21,704 nt of DNA, taken from Trichosphaerium sp. ATCC 40318. Its lineage: Eukaryota; Discosea; Flabellinia; Trichosidae. The notes below the pieces were generated by a model that ran no database searches, was not told where the DNA came from, and saw nothing but the letters and a program-made list of their open reading frames with translations. The position numbers and the translations under genes are program-made. This document shows, in pieces, positions 10,713 through 20,357 of this stretch. The DNA lies in the NCBI GenBank assembly GCA_038496445.1, contig JALMLS010000094.1, forward strand, positions 1 to 21,704. The letters are read 5' to 3'. Position 1 is the first letter of the stretch. Each line of letters opens with the position of its first letter.

Positions 10713-10970
10713 GAGGTGGTCGCTAAACGGCTATAGCCTTTTAAGTTTTTGGACCGGCTACGAAAAATAAGAAAAGGTCACCTGTTTTTTGCCTAATACT
10801 AGGCTTTGGACCTATGTATCGAACACTTACGAATTCAAAGCCATTGAGAGCATCTAAAATGTAAAAAAAAAGCATGTGGTGCCATGATACAACATCAACA
10901 AAATCGCACATTTTTAAAGCGTTTAGCCGATACAGATTTTGTTGCTGAGTTTCTTAGCCGGGACCACCTC
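10713..10970. mobile_element. MITE-like element with terminal inverted repeats and TA target duplication, left copy
   Basis: The 258-bp stretch begins GAGGTGGTC and ends GACCACCTC, with TA directly outside each end (10711-10712 and 10971-10972). The terminal repeat extends with a 3-nt gap: GCTAAACGG inside the left end against CCGGCTAAG read inward from the right end. GGCTA motifs recur inside. It has no open frame. TA duplication with a GAGGTGGTC-type end is what non-autonomous Tc1/mariner-type elements show; the family assignment is inferred. The mirror copy is 15897-16154. Confidence 0.7.
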
Positions 10971-11077
10971 TATCGATGATCCACTTTTCTTTATATCGAT
11001 TTTCGTTGCCAACGTTAAGCTAAGTTCATTTGGCCTTTAAACTTAAAGTACCACAACAACGAAACGTCAATAAGCTC

Positions 11078-12950
11078 ATGGTACACAAGTTCCTTATTTT
11101 AATCTTATTTGTGCTGCTGTTAACGCTTGTACAAACAAAATTGTTTGTACCGTCATTCTGTACTTATCAAACTATCTCAAGCGCTCAAAACATACCACAT
11201 AAGATAGTTGTAGGTGTCAAAAACGGACAAGATGTAGCAAAAATATACGATTCGTTGAAAGTGGTTTCAGACCCAAAGTCTCCATTGTATGGGTCATACT
11301 GGACAAAGGAGCAAGTCCTAGAGGCCACAAAGAACACAATTGGCTCAAAAATAACTGTATCGTACCTACAAGAGGTAGGAGCAACAATAGACGCTATAAG
11401 TTCAGACCAACTATGGATTTCAGCAATGCTACCATTGAAAACAGTTGAAACGCTCTTCGAAACAACATGCTTCCATTGCGAATGTACACCAAGCGAATCG
11501 AGTTCGACAATTCACTTACAAAGATGTAACAGACATTCCATACCAGACAAACTTCGAAACCACGTGGACTGGGTTGGAGGCGTCTCAGATTTCCCAGTTT
11601 TTAAAGAAAAACTTTCTGTCCTTGCATACACAAACGATGGCTTCCCAGCAGGTCCTTACTTGTCCATGGATTCCATAAAGAAGCTTTATAACGTTGATAA
11701 GTCATCATCAACAGACATGTTAAGCAGCAATATTTCTGTATTTGAAGTCGAAGCTCCTTATGAATATTACAACCCACCTGACTTGGCAACTTTTCAACAA
11801 TACAGCGGTTTACCTATAAGTCCAGTAACGCAATTCCGTGGTGATAACGTCACTTTTGGTTGTCCTAACTATGCATGCGCTGAACCGGTTATTGACGTCG
11901 AAATGGTGCTGGGTATGGCACCTATGGTGAACTTTACGTACTGGACAACAAACGTTATCTCACCTGTTGGTAATCCTGTTCTTGCTTGGCTACTATCACT
12001 TGGAGAAGCTAAAGATCCTCCCCTGATTCATTCTATATCATGGGGACCTCAGGAATCTCATTTAACTTCATCGTTGGCTCAACGTTTAGATCAAGAGTTT
12101 GCCAAGTTATCAGTTAGAGGATTCACTTTTGTAACGTCTTCTGGAGATGACGGCGTTAACTATAGAGAAGCTCGGGGTAATCCATCGGCTTGTGGTTTAG
12201 CACCTCAGTATCCTGCTGGATCACCATGGGTGACCACAGTAGGAGGAACATTTGGACCGGAATATGGTTTAAAAGAGCGCACATGTCAAACAAATGTTGA
12301 AAACTATAAAGCCACTACGACTTCTGGAGGAGGATTTTCTATTTGGTACGGTAAACGCTTATTACATTAGCTCGCTTTATCAACTTTTTTACAACAAACT
12401 TGAAGCACGTCAAGCGATTTTCTGAACAGTTGTTTTTGGAATGAGTTTCTTTTTTTTTCTTATTGTTTGTTTTAATAGGTATGATCAACCTGATTACCAA
12501 GAAAAAGTCGTTTCTACATACCTCGAGAATATGGTAGATACATTACCTCCATCAAGCACATATAATTCTAACAAAAGAGCATACCCTGACATTGCGCTGG
12601 TAGCAAATAACATTAATACAATAACTAATGGAATATTTCTTCCAAATGGTGGAACCTCTGCATCAGCACCTCTCTTCGCTGGTATGCTCGCTATTATACA
12701 AGATGCAAGAATTAAAGCAGGTTTACCGGTACTCGGACCAGTAAACAAAGCGCTCTATGCTATCGCTGAATCGACACCTGAAGCGTTCAATGATGTGACT
12801 GTTGGAGACAACCATTGTACAGGAGTTTATGGTAGGCAGCAACAGTTTACTTGCTGTCCTTATGGGTTTAATGCTACAAGTGGTTGGGATCCTGTAACAG
12901 GTTTGGGAAGTGTTAACTTCGAAAAATTGAAGCAAGCTCTTCTTAAGTGA
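11078..12950 (+). CDS. Sedolisin (S53) tripeptidyl-peptidase-like serine-carboxyl protease, left copy
   Basis: Exons 11078-12345 and 12479-12950 give 579 aa, close to TPP1 (563 aa). The start is the ATG at 11078, which puts a signal peptide first (MVHKFLILILFVLLLTLVQT); the upstream frame reaches only a TTG. A pro-domain follows (about 35-170, with HKIVVGVKN and SPLYGSYWTKEQV). The catalytic set is complete: Glu269 and Asp273 in AEPVIDVE, the oxyanion Asp357 in SSGDDG, and Ser483 in GGTSASAP. The C-terminal SGWDPVTGLGSVNF matches the calcium-site region of the family. Such enzymes are made as zymogens and cleave in acidic lysosomes, vacuoles or outside the cell. The product should be an active acid protease; tripeptidyl- versus endopeptidase activity cannot be told. 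Confidence 0.93.
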
Positions 12951-12954
12951 GATA

Positions 12955-12960
12955 AATAAA
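12955..12960 (+). terminator. Polyadenylation signal of the sedolisin gene
   Basis: AATAAA begins only 5 nt after the TGA at 12948-12950, implying a very short 3' UTR. The convergent PH gene ends 173 bp further on. The mirror copy is at 13906-13911. Confidence 0.5.
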
Positions 12961-13123
12961 GTATTTTGTGTCAAATTTGCTATGTTATGTAGTCTGGGTT
13001 AAATATTTTAGTATGCTATTGGAACAAAGACTTGATTTATAAATCAGTTTCAAGGCTTAGGTAAATAGTTTGAGATCAAGGTATTCCTTAGCCGATTGGA
13101 TAAGTTGTTTTAATGTGCTTTAA

Positions 13124-13441
13124 TTACATAGTTTGTGTTAGTTTACGTTCTTCTGGTATTTCACGTGTCCATGATAATACAGGTACTTCTTCTGGTGCTC
13201 CAAACATACTGTATCTTCTATTCTTTCTACGTTTTTTATGTTTAGGTTTATATGGAGTAGTCACTGAAGATCCTTCAATGATCTTTCGAATCTCTTGTTT
13301 CCATTTTGCTGCACATGCTTTACTATCACAAATATATGCTGTTTGTTTTCCATAAACGGTGACAATCTTAAACTCTGAGGATGATTTATGATCTAATAGT
13401 GTTGCGCCACTTAAAGGAACAATACCAGAAGGCCTATTACT
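13124..13441 (-). CDS. Last exon of a PH-domain protein, left copy (longer)
   Basis: On the minus strand an acceptor (ATATGTAG, AG at 13443-13442, with CACTAATTG as a possible branch point just upstream) opens a 105-codon exon ending at TAA 13126-13124. It reads SNRPSGIVPLSGATLLDH, then SEFKIVTVYGKQTAYICDS, then AAKWKQEIRKIIEG. This is the C-terminal half of a pleckstrin-homology domain, with the invariant Trp in the last helix. A basic tail (KPKHKKRRKNRR) and an acidic end (APEEVPVLSWTREIPEE) follow. PH domains bind phosphoinositides or proteins at membranes. The exon crosses the arm boundary at 13352 into the unique centre, so its upstream exons have been lost: the next sequence is the inverted arm. 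Confidence 0.75.
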   Translation of the reverse strand, partial: SNRPSGIVPLSGATLLDHKSSSEFKIVTVYGKQTAYICDSKACAAKWKQEIRKIIEGSSVTTPYKPKHKKRRKNRRYSMFGAPEEVPVLSWTREIPEERKLTQTM

Positions 13442-13526
13442 CTACATATCCAATTAGTGTTTGAATACTTGAGAAGTATAATAGAATTGTTGAAATCCGT
13501 ACATTAGGTTTAGTGGAAAACAAACA
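13340..13526. repeat. Imperfect short inverted repeat bounding the palindrome centre
   Basis: GTTTTCCATAAAC at 13345-13357 pairs with GTTTAGTGGAAAAC at 13508-13521, whose reverse complement is GTTTTCCACTAAAC: identical apart from one inserted C. This pair closes the central loop. Such a short repeat would let a single strand fold back and prime copying of the arm. Confidence 0.8.
13353..13513. other. Unique 161-bp centre (loop) of the palindrome
   Basis: These bases occur once in the window. 13353-13441 continue the PH exon of the left arm in frame; 13444-13513 look like the intron before it (minus strand). The plus-strand frame leading into the right PH copy is closed by TGA at 13491-13493. 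The centre is therefore native sequence of the left locus, and the abnormal junction is on its right side. Confidence 0.85.
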
Positions 13527-13742
13527 GCATATATTTGTGATAGTAAAGCATGTGCAGCAAAATGGAAACAAGAGATTCGAAAGATCATTGAAGGATCTTC
13601 AGTGACTACTCCATATAAACCTAAACATAAAAAACGTAGAAAGAATAGAAGATACAGTATGTTTGGAGCACCAGAAGAAGTACCTGTATTATCATGGACA
13701 CGTGAAATACCAGAAGAACGTAAACTAACACAAACTATGTAA
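13515..13742 (+). pseudogene. Truncated PH-domain exon, right copy
   Basis: The frame GKQTAYICDSKACAAKWKQEI.. to TAA at 13740-13742 is identical to the left copy for 75 codons. It starts exactly at the arm boundary: upstream it reads into TGA at 13491-13493 without an ATG or a convincing splice acceptor. It lacks the PH strands encoded at 13353-13441 and should not make a folded PH domain. It looks broken by the inversion rather than by decay. Confidence 0.75.
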
Positions 13743-13915
13743 TTAAAGCACATTAAAACAACTTATCCAATCGGCTAAGGAATACCTTGATCTCAAACTA
13801 TTTACCTAAGCCTTGAAACTGATTTATAAATCAAGTCTTTGTTCCAATAGCATACTAAAATATTTAACCCAGACTACATAACATAGCAAATTTGACACAA
13901 AATACTTTATTTATC

Positions 13916-15789
13916 TCACTTAAGAAGAGCTTGCTTCAATTTTTCGAAGTTAACACTTCCCAAACCTGTTACAGGATCCCAACCACTTGTAGCATTAAAC
14001 CCATAAGGACAGCAAGTAAACTGTTGCTGCCTACCATAAACTCCTGTACAATGGTTGTCTCCAACAGTCACATCATTGAACGCTTCAGGTGTCGATTCAG
14101 CGATAGCATAGAGCGCTTTGTTTACTGGTCCGAGTACCGGTAAACCTGCTTTAATTCTTGCATCTTGTATAATAGCGAGCATACCAGCGAAGAGAGGTGC
14201 TGATGCAGAGGTTCCACCATTTGGAAGAAATATTCCATTAGTTATTGTATTAATGTTATTTGCTACCAGCGCAATGTCAGGGTATGCTCTTTTGTTAGAA
14301 TTATATGTGCTTGATGGAGGTAATGTATCTACCATATTCTCGAGGTATGTAGAAACGACTTTTTCTTGGTAATCAGGTTGATCATACCTATTAAAACAAA
14401 CAATAAGAAAAAAAAAAGAAACTCATTCCAAAAACAACTGTTCAGAAAATCGCTTGACGTGCTTCAAGTTTGTTGTAAAAAAGTTGATAAAGCGAGCTAA
14501 TGTAATAAGCGTTTACCGTACCAAATAGAAAATCCTCCTCCAGAAGTCGTAGTGGCTTTATAGTTTTCAACATTTGTTTGACATGTGCGCTCTTTTAAAC
14601 CATATTCCGGTCCAAATGTTCCTCCTACTGTGGTCACCCATGGTGATCCAGCAGGATACTGAGGTGCTAAACCACAAGCCGATGGATTACCCCGAGCTTC
14701 TCTATAGTTAACGCCGTCATCTCCAGAAGACGTTACAAAAGTGAATCCTCTAACTGATAACTTGGCAAACTCTTGATCTAAACGTTGAGCCAACGATGAA
14801 GTTAAATGAGATTCCTGAGGTCCCCATGATATAGAATGAATCAGGGGAGGATCTTTAGCTTCTCCAAGTGATAGTAGCCAAGCAAGAACAGGATTACCAA
14901 CAGGTGAGATAACGTTTGTTGTCCAGTACGTAAAGTTCACCATAGGTGCCATACCCAGCACCATTTCGACGTCAATAACCGGTTCAGCGCATGCATAGTT
15001 AGGACAACCAAAAGTGACGTTATCACCACGGAATTGCGTTACTGGACTTATAGGTAAACCGCTGTATTGTTGAAAAGTTGCCAAGTCAGGTGGGTTGTAA
15101 TATTCATAAGGAGCTTCGACTTCAAATACAGAAATATTGCTGCTTAACATGTCTGTTGATGATGACTTATCAACGTTATAAAGCTTCTTTATGGAATCCA
15201 TGGACAAGTAAGGACCTGCTGGGAAGCCATCGTTTGTGTATGCAAGGACAGAAAGTTTTTCTTTAAAAACTGGGAAATCTGAGACGCCTCCAACCCAGTC
15301 CACGTGGTTTCGAAGTTTGTCTGGTATGGAATGTCTGTTACATCTTTGTAAGTGAATTGTCGAACTCGATTCGCTTGGTGTACATTCGCAATGGAAGCAT
15401 GTTGTTTCGAAGAGCGTTTCAACTGTTTTCAATGGTAGCATTGCTGAAATCCATAGTTGGTCTGAACTTATAGCGTCTATTGTTGCTCCTACCTCTTGTA
15501 GGTACGATACAGTTATTTTTGAGCCAATTGTGTTCTTTGTGGCCTCTAGGACTTGCTCCTTTGTCCAGTATGACCCATACAATGGAGACTTTGGGTCTGA
15601 AACCACTTTCAACGAATCGTATATTTTTGCTACATCTTGTCCGTTTTTGACACCTACAACTATCTTATGTGGTATGTTTTGAGCGCTTGAGATAGTTTGA
15701 TAAGTACAGAATGACGGTACAAACAATTTTGTTTGTACAAGCGTTAACAGCAGCACAAATAAGATTAAAATAAGGAACTTGTGTACCAT
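13916..15789 (-). CDS. Sedolisin (S53) tripeptidyl-peptidase-like protease, right copy
   Basis: Exons (5' to 3' on the minus strand) are 15789-14522 and 14387-13916. The encoded 579-aa protein is identical to the left copy, with signal peptide, pro-domain, Glu269/Asp273, Asp357 and Ser483. The only difference within the gene is in the intron, where a T-run is 10 long here (A10 at 14407-14416) against 9 on the left. If the palindrome is real, dosage of this protease is doubled. Confidence 0.92.
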
Positions 15790-15896
15790 GAGCTTATTGA
15801 CGTTTCGTTGTTGTGGTACTTTAAGTTTAAAGGCCAAATGAACTTAGCTTAACGTTGGCAACGAAAATCGATATAAAGAAAAGTGGATCATCGATA

Positions 15897-16154
15897 GAGG
15901 TGGTCCCGGCTAAGAAACTCAGCAACAAAATCTGTATCGGCTAAACGCTTTAAAAATGTGCGATTTTGTTGATGTTGTATCATGGCACCACATGCTTTTT
16001 TTTTACATTTTAGATGCTCTCAATGGCTTTGAATTCGTAAGTGTTCGATACATAGGTCCAAAGCCTAGTATTAGGCAAAAAACAGGTGACCTTTTCTTAT
16101 TTTTCGTAGCCGGTCCAAAAACTTAAAAGGCTATAGCCGTTTAGCGACCACCTC
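15897..16154. mobile_element. MITE-like element, right-arm copy
   Basis: Reverse complement of the element at 10713-10970, with the same ends and flanking TA (15895-15896 and 16155-16156). It shares the target site of the left copy, so it was carried along by the inverted duplication and is not an independent insertion. Confidence 0.7.
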
Positions 16155-16420
16155 TAATCATCAAACAGCAAAAATAATTACATTGTGCCGTTTTCATGGA
16201 ATGATATTACTCTAAAATGTGAATATCTCTTAGCTAGGTAACTTTGTTCGTCATGTATCACAACCAATCCTTGAGGCAAAAATTGTGCAACGTGGCAGTT
16301 AGAATAAAGTTGATACGCGGAGCCATTTGACAATTAAAAAAGTTGTAACAGCCAAGGCGTTATTAAATACTCACTAAGTAAATTATCTTTATTGAATTAG
16401 TATGTCTTTTACAAGGTGGT

Positions 16421-17462
16421 TTACAAATTAAGACAACACAAAAATACCAACAAGTTGAACACTAAACAACAAATAGAATTTAACGTATTTGATGAGGAGG
16501 GTATACATGCACCTGTTGGCATCACGGTTGTTGGTTGTACTGTTGTTAGTGATATTGGAGTTGTTGGAGCAGGAGTTGTTGGTGCTAGTGTAGTTGGAGG
16601 TAGCATTGGAGATTGCGTTGTTGGAGATAGTGTTGTAGGTAGTAATGTTGTAGGTGATGTTGTAGGAGGCAGTGTTGTAGGTGGTAATGTTGTTGGAGGT
16701 AGCGTTGTTGGAGGGGCCGTTGTTGGAGGGAGTGTTGTAGGAGGAGGTAATGTTGTAGGTGGTAATGTTGTAGGAGGCAGTGTTGTAGGTGGTAATGTTG
16801 TTGGCACCAGCGTTGCTATCTGATAAGTTACAGAATTCACACGTGCGTTTGATGCCGACATTGCGCTAAGTGAAAAACTGCAATACGAAAGAGTTAATAT
16901 AAATTAGAAGAGATTGTGTTACTCGAACATACCCGAACGACGTTGAATTGAAAACGGCATTAAACGGAACGAATGTAAAATTGTTTGCAAGTAGTGTAAT
17001 TCCTGAAAGAAACGTTAGTTAAACAAGCTCTAAATATAGGATGTTTGGCTAGATACCTCCTATAACTGGTTGATCCATCACACACTCCAGTATAAGATTT
17101 GACGTTGGGTTACCTGAGCTGACTTCAATGATGTATGTTAGGGAATTTGTGTTAATATCAATTGTGTGTTGTATTCCAGAAATTGAAATTGGTGCTCGAT
17201 ACTCTACAGCTGTATCATTAACGATAAAGCCGGGGTTGTTTGGTTCAGCAGAATTAGCAGCCAAAAAGTCAGCGAAGGTCGGAACGCGCATTGTACATCT
17301 TCCCGAATCGCCTACGCCTATGTGGATAGGTTAATGAATAGTTAACAAAACAGTGCAGCTCTTTGCTTGTTGTTGCGCCAAACAGCTTCTCTAGAGAAGC
17401 TACGTACTTAGAGCAAGCGTCAGTGCGAATAGAGTACATAAACATAGAAGTGCTTTAATCAT
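16421..17462 (-). CDS. Secreted Thr/Pro-rich surface protein, right copy
   Basis: Exons in coding order are 17462-17408, 17317-17057, 17002-16933 and 16877-16421. The protein is identical to the left copy: signal peptide, unknown domain, PTTLPP stalk and hydrophobic C-terminus. Even the repeat array matches unit for unit, although such arrays normally change length quickly, so the duplication is either very recent or not real. Confidence 0.8.
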
Positions 17463-18540
17463 TGTGAGAAAATGATAACAATAGTAAAAATAGTATCAAC
17501 CAAAAAAAAAGTGTAAAAATAACTAGCTACTGTTGCGGAGAAAAATAATTCCATGTTGTATGTCCATTTCCCGACCTTGCAAAAACCTTTGGACTTGTAC
17601 TTCTCGTAATATAATTTATATTTTGGCTCATAATTTTAAAGTTAAATAAAATATATTTTCACACGAAAGTAAAGAATTCTGATTTGTCCTATTTTTGGCA
17701 ACTGGTTTTTTTTTCAATTGTAAAGTTTAATAACACGCTTGTGACTCCTGTGTCCACTGTCAAATATTCGTGCTCTTAATAATAGTCTATTATAGAAGTC
17801 AAAATGTGCCCAACTTAGAACAGTACTCTGATGGCTACTTTGCGGCATTGAGGGACCGCTTCAATAAAGTATATAAGTAGTCTATTGTAGAAGTCAAATT
17901 GACGTAAGAACCGTTTTGTAACTTGGTTCCTAAATTTAGCGATTGTTTGCATTTGTTTGCATTGTTCGAAAACTATGTGAGTGTAGGACAACGAATGCCA
18001 GCAAGGTACGGGCTCGGTTCGCTTTCGGGAACGCCTGTGGCTTTAAAAAAAAATGCAAACTAAATTTAGTGTCCGACAAACGGTTTGCCTTACTTACGCT
18101 ATAAACGCCGAAAAAAACTTCGTGTGGCAGTAAGAAGCAGAAAACTAAAAAGTTTTTAATTCCCCGACAAGTTACATGTTGAACTAGTAAATCTTATTTG
18201 GTGCAAAATCTGTTCAACAGAGAATGATCGCATTATCATATTAGTCTATACTACATTCTCAAGAGGGAGGGAGCATATGGCAAGCAATAATGGGTTTTTC
18301 CCAATTTTACCAAAAAGTCACACCGAAACGTTCCCAAAACTGAACCGAAAATGATCCGAAACAATAATGTAGCATACATAATCCCACGGCTTTGTAACAT
18401 GTTTTAAAACATTCTGCCAAAACTAAAAATGGCCGCGGTCATGACAGACGATGAAGTTTAATAGAGGAACTTTTAGCAAATTTTTTTCACTAGTTTACTC
18501 CTCATTTGTTTCTTGTTGTAGTACGTTTTTAGTTCACAAG
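17463..18540. other. Intergenic region, mirror of 8327-9403
   Basis: Same content as the left side, including the two TTTGACTTCTAnAATAGACTA-type repeats in reverse orientation (near 17783-17803 and 17878-17898). The only difference seen is a T-run of 7 at 18481-18487 against A6 at 8380-8385. No gene recognised. Confidence 0.4.
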
Positions 18541-19911
18541 CTATACTACTGGTACAATTGGAAATTCATGTACTGATTTTGCACCAAGTTCTTCGAAGGT
18601 TTCTTTAGAAACCCAACATTTGTTGAAAGAATCCAATGTTGCAACTTTTGAACCACCAAGCCAAGAAGAAAAAGCTCTTGAAGTAGATGCTACTATACTG
18701 ACATCTTCTACTGTAGTGTTAAGAAACTTTATCTCTTTAGAAAGGCGCTCTTTGAATCCTTTAGTCAGTGTACTACCACCAGAAATACATACGTTGCTGT
18801 AAAGGCTCTGTTGATAGTACAATAAGTACTGCAGCAAAAAAAAAATCAAACAGTACCTTCCTGACATCACTAGGACATGCCATTATTGTATCATGTGCGA
18901 GCCTATGAATGCCGTAACCGCTCATACCAATAAGAGATGGATCAAAAAAAGCTTCATTACACTTAAACAGCTCTAACCCAACAGGAATATCCTTTCCATT
19001 TGGAAGCTCATACGTAACCTCTTTTAAACTCATTCCTATTTCTTTCTTAAAATTAAGTGCTATATAACTCATCTTCTCCTTCATATCACGGATAATATCT
19101 ACCTCAGCACTTGTTGTAAAAGAATAACCCCTGCTGTTAAGCAATTTAACAAGGTACTCAGTAATATCACGTCCACCAATGTCAATTTTCTTAGCACCAG
19201 CTGAAACAGCATTTCCTTTGTAGACAGCGACTGTTTGAGTTAACCCATCTCCACATTCAACAACTAATCCACTGTCTTTATCTTGAGCATATATAGATAA
19301 TCCTGGGGATGTAGCAATATAAACACTAGGAACCTCAAACGTCTCAAACATTATCTCCGCTTTCTTTTCTCTAAACAATGATTAATCCAACAAAAAAAAC
19401 AACTTCAAACTGTTGCACAAAGTTATGACTACTTCAGATATTGAGACGTACCTATCCTTGATGGGCGTAAATAGAGCCTCAGTTAATAGCAATGGTTGCT
19501 CCTGTGGATCACAACGCAACGCGCTATAAATAACAAAATGCCAAACAGTTTCCATTGTGTCCCAGTCAGTGACTATACCGTGTTTCATAGGATATGTTAA
19601 ATCTAGTAGACCTCGGCATTGGATAGCATAAGATCCTATCCTTGTATTCCTTGGTCCAAAGCCTCCCAATGACGAAGTCTTGAGGTTTATAGTGCCAAAG
19701 ACGTTTGGCTCAAAACAACGTGGTGAAACATCATCAGCGAATCCAGCAATGATGTTTCCAGATCCGTTGTCAATTATTACAGGCGGCGAACCTATTTTTA
19801 TGTATTAGTTTCGTTTTGTGCAATTTTCGAAATGGAATTGCGTTTTTCTCAGTCGCGTTTGGGTCAATTGTATTTAAACGTATTTAGTTGCGTACTACAC
19901 GTATCAGACAT
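18541..19911 (-). CDS. Divergent actin / actin-related protein, right copy (intact)
   Basis: Exons in coding order are 19911-19899, 19791-19452, 19370-18857 and 18807-18541, giving 377 aa. This copy reads through the last exon without interruption (ISGGSTLTKGFKERLSKEI.. to VPVV) because it has three A's in ACTAAAGG where the left copy has two. It is the better reference for the protein. As in the left copy, the residues aligned with actin Gln137 and His161 are Ser and Gln. Its promoter side differs from the left by one substitution and one indel near 19997-20010. Confidence 0.92.
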
Positions 19912-20357
19912 TGTTGTCGGACTACTAAAGATAATCAGCGGCTAGATTTAACTGCGAAAGTATTTGTTAGTCATCCAGAGCGTATTTTATACAAGTGCAG
20001 ATGGATTACCGATACAGTGCACCGAAAAACGCTGTAAATGCCTAACAATGACAATTTACGTACTCCAAGTGTACGCTTAATGTAACGTGGCCTGCCACAC
20101 CCGCTGCGTAAATTAGCACGTTCTAGCTGTGTACACCACTACGAAACTTGCACTTTTTAAGTTAGATTGCGTTAAGTTTTGTGGTGTCAAACTGGCAAAC
20201 TCATTACCTTTCGTGCGATTCTTCTACAAAATATTACCTTCTTAAGAAGGTGAACAAGCGTAGGCAAATGGTACAGTGATGAGAAATAACACCATCAAAC
20301 CGAATATTTTTACAATAAAAGATTTATTCTTTTTTTTCTTTTTTTGGATTATTATTA
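19912..20357. other. Intergenic region between the right actin-family and RAD50 copies
   Basis: Mirror of 6513-6956. It holds the 16-bp palindrome ACCTTCTTAAGAAGGT (near 20236-20251) and the RAD50 polyadenylation signal at 20323-20328. An extra C precedes the A-run just after the RAD50 stop. No gene recognised. Confidence 0.45.

Larger units (their letters stand above)
10446..11077. other. Intergenic region upstream of the sedolisin
   Basis: It contains the secreted-protein polyadenylation signal and the MITE-like element at 10713-10970. About 105 bp remain between the element and the sedolisin ATG, so the element may lie within or next to the sedolisin promoter. An in-frame TTG codon at 11030 extends the sedolisin frame upstream but is not a plausible start. 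Confidence 0.5.
5175..13352 (+). repeat. Left arm of a giant inverted duplication (palindrome)
   Basis: This 8178-bp stretch recurs as its reverse complement at 13514-21704. Paired positions sum to about 26866 near the centre, drifting to 26879 at the outer end because the right arm carries more 1-2 nt insertions. The arm holds RAD50 exons 21-26, the actin-family gene, the secreted Thr/Pro protein, the MITE-like element, the sedolisin and most of the PH exon. The outer limit on this side is set by the end of the window, so the true arm may be longer. Confidence 0.97.

Noticed and set aside
11030-11077. Upstream extension of the sedolisin start
   Set aside because: The codon at 11030 is TTG, not ATG. 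Using ATG at 11078 places a canonical signal peptide at the N-terminus.
11129-11150. Inverted repeat GTACAAACA..TGTTTGTAC
   Set aside because: It lies within the sedolisin signal-peptide codons and has no clear regulatory position; probably chance in A/T-rich coding sequence.
13430-13505. Plus-strand open frame in the centre (LHIQLVFEYLRSIIELLKS) that resembles a helical protein segment
   Set aside because: It is short, lacks an ATG, ends at a stop before the right arm, and lies over the region read on the other strand as the PH-gene intron.
13454-13753. 99-codon minus-strand open frame across the palindrome centre
   Set aside because: It is antisense to the PH exon of the right arm and merely reads on into the centre; the sense frame has the PH signature with the conserved Trp.
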